Positions 61,532 to 64,000 of a DNA stretch of 64,000 nt are shown in pieces. The stretch spans positions 29,528-93,527 of the forward strand of contig NZ_RHOY01000011.1 in assembly GCF_003946725.1 (NCBI RefSeq). The letters are read 5' to 3'. Origin of the DNA: Agrilactobacillus yilanensis. GTDB taxonomy: Bacteria; Bacillota; Bacilli; Lactobacillales; Lactobacillaceae. Each line of letters opens with the position of its first letter. Within the stretch, counting starts at the first letter, position 1. Below the pieces are notes generated by a model, which ran no database searches, was not told the DNA's origin, and saw nothing but the letters and a program-made list of their open reading frames with translations. A program made the position numbers and the translations under genes.

Positions 61532-62344
61532 ATGGAAAAATTTTCAAAGCATTCTTTTGATTTAACAGGGAAAGTAGCATTAATTACAGGTGGAAGCTAT
61601 GGGATTGGTTACGCTATGGCTAAGGCGTTATCAATGTATGGGGCTACTGTAGCATTTAATGATATAAATGATGCGTTAGTAGAGAAGGGGATGAAAGCTT
61701 ATGCGGCAGAAGGTATTCAAGTACATGGCTATGTCGCAGATATTACTAATGAACTAGATGTAGTACAGTTAATTAAAAAAATTGAACACGATCTGGGCAG
61801 TATAAATATATTGATTAATAATGCAGGGATTATTAAACGGGTACCTATGCAGGAAATGAGTCTGGCGGATTGGAATAAAATAATTGAAACCGATTTGACT
61901 GGACCTTTTATCGTAGCGAAAAATGTAATTCCAAAAATGATTCAAGAGGGCCAAGGTAAAATTATAAATATTTGTTCAATGATGAGTGAGTTGGGACGTG
62001 AAACGGTGAGTGCTTATGCTGCTGCTAAAGGTGGATTAAAGATGCTAACCAAAAATATTTGTTCAGAATATGGTGCTAATAATATTCAGTGTAATGGTAT
62101 TGGACCTGGGTATATTGCAACACCACAAACAGCACCGTTACGTGAACAACAATCAGATGGGTCAAGACATCCGTTTGATGAGTTTATTATTTCTAAAACA
62201 CCTGCAGGTCGTTGGGGGACGCCTGAAGATTTAATGGGTGCAGCGGTATTCTTATCTTCACAGGCTTCTGATTTTGTGAACGGACATATATTGTATGTAG
62301 ATGGTGGTATTTTAGCGTATATAGGGAAACAACCAAATTTCTAA
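61532..62344 (+). CDS. SDR-family dehydrogenase, gluconate 5-dehydrogenase/DhuD-like
   Basis: A 270-residue classical SDR: cofactor motif TGGSYGIGYAMA, NNAG (residues about 92-95), catalytic Ser plus YAAAKGG (Tyr-x3-Lys), and a C-terminal FVNGHILYVDGGILAYIGKQP. SELGRETVSAYAAAKGG and GPGYIATPQTAPLRE are shared with the streptococcal DhuD/KduD-type dehydrogenases as I recall them. It probably interconverts a keto sugar acid. AAGGAGG precedes the ATG. Confidence 0.82.
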   Translation: MEKFSKHSFDLTGKVALITGGSYGIGYAMAKALSMYGATVAFNDINDALVEKGMKAYAAEGIQVHGYVADITNELDVVQLIKKIEHDLGSINILINNAGIIKRVPMQEMSLADWNKIIETDLTGPFIVAKNVIPKMIQEGQGKIINICSMMSELGRETVSAYAAAKGGLKMLTKNICSEYGANNIQCNGIGPGYIATPQTAPLREQQSDGSRHPFDEFIISKTPAGRWGTPEDLMGAAVFLSSQASDFVNGHILYVDGGILAYIGKQPNF

Positions 62345-62362
62345 AATTACACAGGAGTTCTT

Positions 62363-63754
62363 ATGAATTTTATTAGAGATTTTATGTCCTTGGGTGCAAG
62401 CGTAATGATGCTAATTATTTTTTTAGTATTTGGTTTATTATTAAAGATTAGCTTTGGTAAAGCACTTAAATCGGGTCTGTTAATAGGTGTTGGCTTTGTA
62501 GGGTTAAGTACTATTACACAGCTATTAGCAGATAACTTAGGACCTGCTGTTAATGCTATGGTAAAAATATATAATCTTCATCTTTACACCTTAGATATTG
62601 GTTGGCCAGCTGCCTCTACAATAGCTTATGGCACAGAGATAGGTGCTATTACTATCCCATTGGGTATTGGGATAAATGTATTGATGATTTTTACAAAAAC
62701 AACTAGGACCTTGAATGTAGATCTATGGAACTATTGGCATTTTGCATTTGTTGGTTCAATTGTTGCAATAGCAACAGATAGCTTTTTTAAAGGGATATTT
62801 GGAGTAGTTATAACAACAATTATGACACTTATTGGTGCGGATTTTTCGCAAAAAAAGGTAGAATCCTTTTATGGTAGTGATTTAAAAGGTATATCATTAC
62901 CAAATGCTTTTTGTGTAGGATTTATTCCGTTTGCAATTATTGTCAATAAATTGATCGACTATCTTCCAAAGATAAATAAACTTGATTTTGATGCCGATAA
63001 ATTACAACAAAAAATTGGAATTTTTGGAGATCCAATTTTCCTCGGCGTCGTAATTGGCTCTTTACTAGGTATTCTGGCACGCTACCCACTTGCCAAGGTG
63101 TTACAGTTAGGGATGGTTTTGAGTGCGGTAATGGTCCTTATACCTAAAGTTACTCAACTTTTTATAGATGGTTTGTTGCCCATGTCGACCAGAGCAGAAG
63201 AAATAATTAGCCATAAATTTAAAAAGCGATCATTTAATATTGGGATGACGGCCGCACTTGTAATTGGGCATCCAACAACAATCGTTTGTTCCTTAATATT
63301 AGTACCGATTATTTTATTTCTATCAGTTATCATGCCTGGAAATGAATTTTTACCGCTGGCTAGTTTGTCAGGATTAATCTATCTATTTCCGATGATATTG
63401 CCATATACAAACGGCAATATCGTAAGATCTTTTATTGTTGGACTGGTAGCCCTTCTATTTGGCATAGTTTCCGCAACATCAATTGCACCAATTTTTACGG
63501 AAGCTGCCAATATAGTACAATCAACACTAATTCCAGTAGGAACAAGTTCAGTTGCGAGTATAGATTTTGCGGCTAGTCTAATAACATTTGTGATTTATCA
63601 TTTAACAACCTATGGATCATTGATCGGGCCTGCTGTCATTGCGTTTTTAGCACTAGTATTGATGTTAAAAAATAGAAAACGAATTATTGAGGAAAACAAT
63701 GAGGCATTAAGTATGCGTAAAAACAGTGATTGTATTTCAATTAAGGATGATTAA
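62363..63754 (+). CDS. PTS galactitol-type EIIC permease (GatC-like), unpaired
   Basis: The 463-residue protein has about eleven to twelve membrane helices. The GatC-type opening is FGLLLKISFGKALKSGLLIGVGFVGL and the signature GWPAASTIAYGTEIGAI follows, with IGHPTTIV and LPYTNGNIVRS late in the chain. EIIA and EIIB of the galactitol class are not in the window, so it is either served by distant genes, works with the fructose-class EIIB, or functions unphosphorylated. The last gene of the operon. AGGAG precedes the ATG. Confidence 0.85.
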   Translation: MNFIRDFMSLGASVMMLIIFLVFGLLLKISFGKALKSGLLIGVGFVGLSTITQLLADNLGPAVNAMVKIYNLHLYTLDIGWPAASTIAYGTEIGAITIPLGIGINVLMIFTKTTRTLNVDLWNYWHFAFVGSIVAIATDSFFKGIFGVVITTIMTLIGADFSQKKVESFYGSDLKGISLPNAFCVGFIPFAIIVNKLIDYLPKINKLDFDADKLQQKIGIFGDPIFLGVVIGSLLGILARYPLAKVLQLGMVLSAVMVLIPKVTQLFIDGLLPMSTRAEEIISHKFKKRSFNIGMTAALVIGHPTTIVCSLILVPIILFLSVIMPGNEFLPLASLSGLIYLFPMILPYTNGNIVRSFIVGLVALLFGIVSATSIAPIFTEAANIVQSTLIPVGTSSVASIDFAASLITFVIYHLTTYGSLIGPAVIAFLALVLMLKNRKRIIEENNEALSMRKNSDCISIKDD

Positions 63755-63815
63755 TACGTGTCGTTAAAAAATAAAAGAGAAGTTAAAATTTGACGGTTTG
63801 TGTTATAATTAAACA

Positions 63816-63933
63816 GAAGAAAAGGCTAACGTTAGTCCAATAACGTTAGCCCCAGCAAAGCCGTTGATAACGGTGGCTGCTTTGGGTATATTAAATAACC
63901 GCTATGCATCCAAAGTTAGGCGGTTATTTTTTA
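63816..63933 (+). ncRNA. Antitoxin-like RNA of a second type I locus
   Basis: Extended -10 (TGTTATAAT, box 63804-63809), hairpin GGCTAACGTTA/TAACGTTAGCC, then AGCAAAGCCGTTGATAACGG and the terminator AATAACCGCTATG...AGGCGGTTATTTTTT. It is clearly related to the four RNAs at 14.3-15.4 kb although diverged. Confidence 0.65.
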
Positions 63934-64000
63934 TGTTGATTTTTATTAATCAACGCAACAACTAATGTTATAAGCGCTATAGTATAAGCGCCAAAAGCTA
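63924..64000 (-). CDS. Type I toxin, TxpA/holin-like, 3' part (cut by window edge)
   Basis: The minus strand gives AFGAYTIALITLVVALINKN then QHKK and a stop: the hallmark AFGxxxIALITLVVALI membrane helix of the putative holin-like toxin family. The N-terminal residues lie beyond the window. It is convergent with the antitoxin-like RNA and overlaps its terminator. Confidence 0.7.
   Translation of the reverse strand, partial: AFGAYTIALITLVVALINKNQHKK

Overview
The window looks like the chromosome of a low-to-moderate G+C member of the Lactobacillaceae. The evidence is strong AGGAGG-type ribosome binding sites, frequent TTG starts, a maltose phosphorylase operon, several phosphotransferase (PTS) genes, many secreted proteins ending in SLAP-like wall-binding modules, and TxpA/holin-like type I toxins. 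The genus cannot be fixed by eye. No rRNA, tRNA, transposase or CRISPR array was seen.

Layout. 1-13.4 kb: envelope and housekeeping genes (LytR-CpsA-Psr protein, CPA1 antiporter, Mga-like regulator, acetyltransferases, MntH with a universal stress protein, two tandem acyltransferase-3 proteins, an NmrA-type reductase, SfsA). 13.5-15.6 kb: a HAD phosphatase, then a duplicated type I toxin-antitoxin array. 15.7-17.9 kb: a zinc-ribbon membrane protein and a lipoprotein. 18.0-22.3 kb: a compact four-gene minus-strand operon encoding a HydE-like radical SAM enzyme, a NifH-like ATPase with all key residues, and two nitrogenase component 1-like subunits. This is the most unusual system here. It has its own promoter with a CRP/FNR-type dyad and a leader containing a terminator hairpin. 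22.6-24.6 kb: a serine hydrolase and a beta-hydroxyacid dehydrogenase.

24.8-32.6 kb and 43.2-54.6 kb: two blocks of secreted or surface proteins. About ten of them share SLAP-like modules, attached to FIVAR repeats, a GH73 glucosaminidase, an amidase or a CAP domain. Between the blocks lies a complete maltose module: LacI-type regulator, transporter, maltose phosphorylase, beta-phosphoglucomutase and mutarotase. It is followed by a peptidase gene killed by one stop codon and two paralogous unknown proteins. A ComK-like regulator and an alternative sigma factor sit next to each other at 49.8-51.2 kb, just before the amidase.

55.9-63.8 kb: a sugar operon (fructose-type EIIB, EIIC and EIIA, class II aldolase, PRD regulator, RpiB/DhuI-like isomerase, DhuD-like dehydrogenase, GatC-type EIIC) behind a nonsense-interrupted aldo/keto reductase. 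The right edge carries a second toxin-antitoxin locus.

A family of long, hairpin-forming intergenic repeats occurs at five places. In each it starts at, or within a few bases of, the stop codon of the gene before it, always in the sense orientation.
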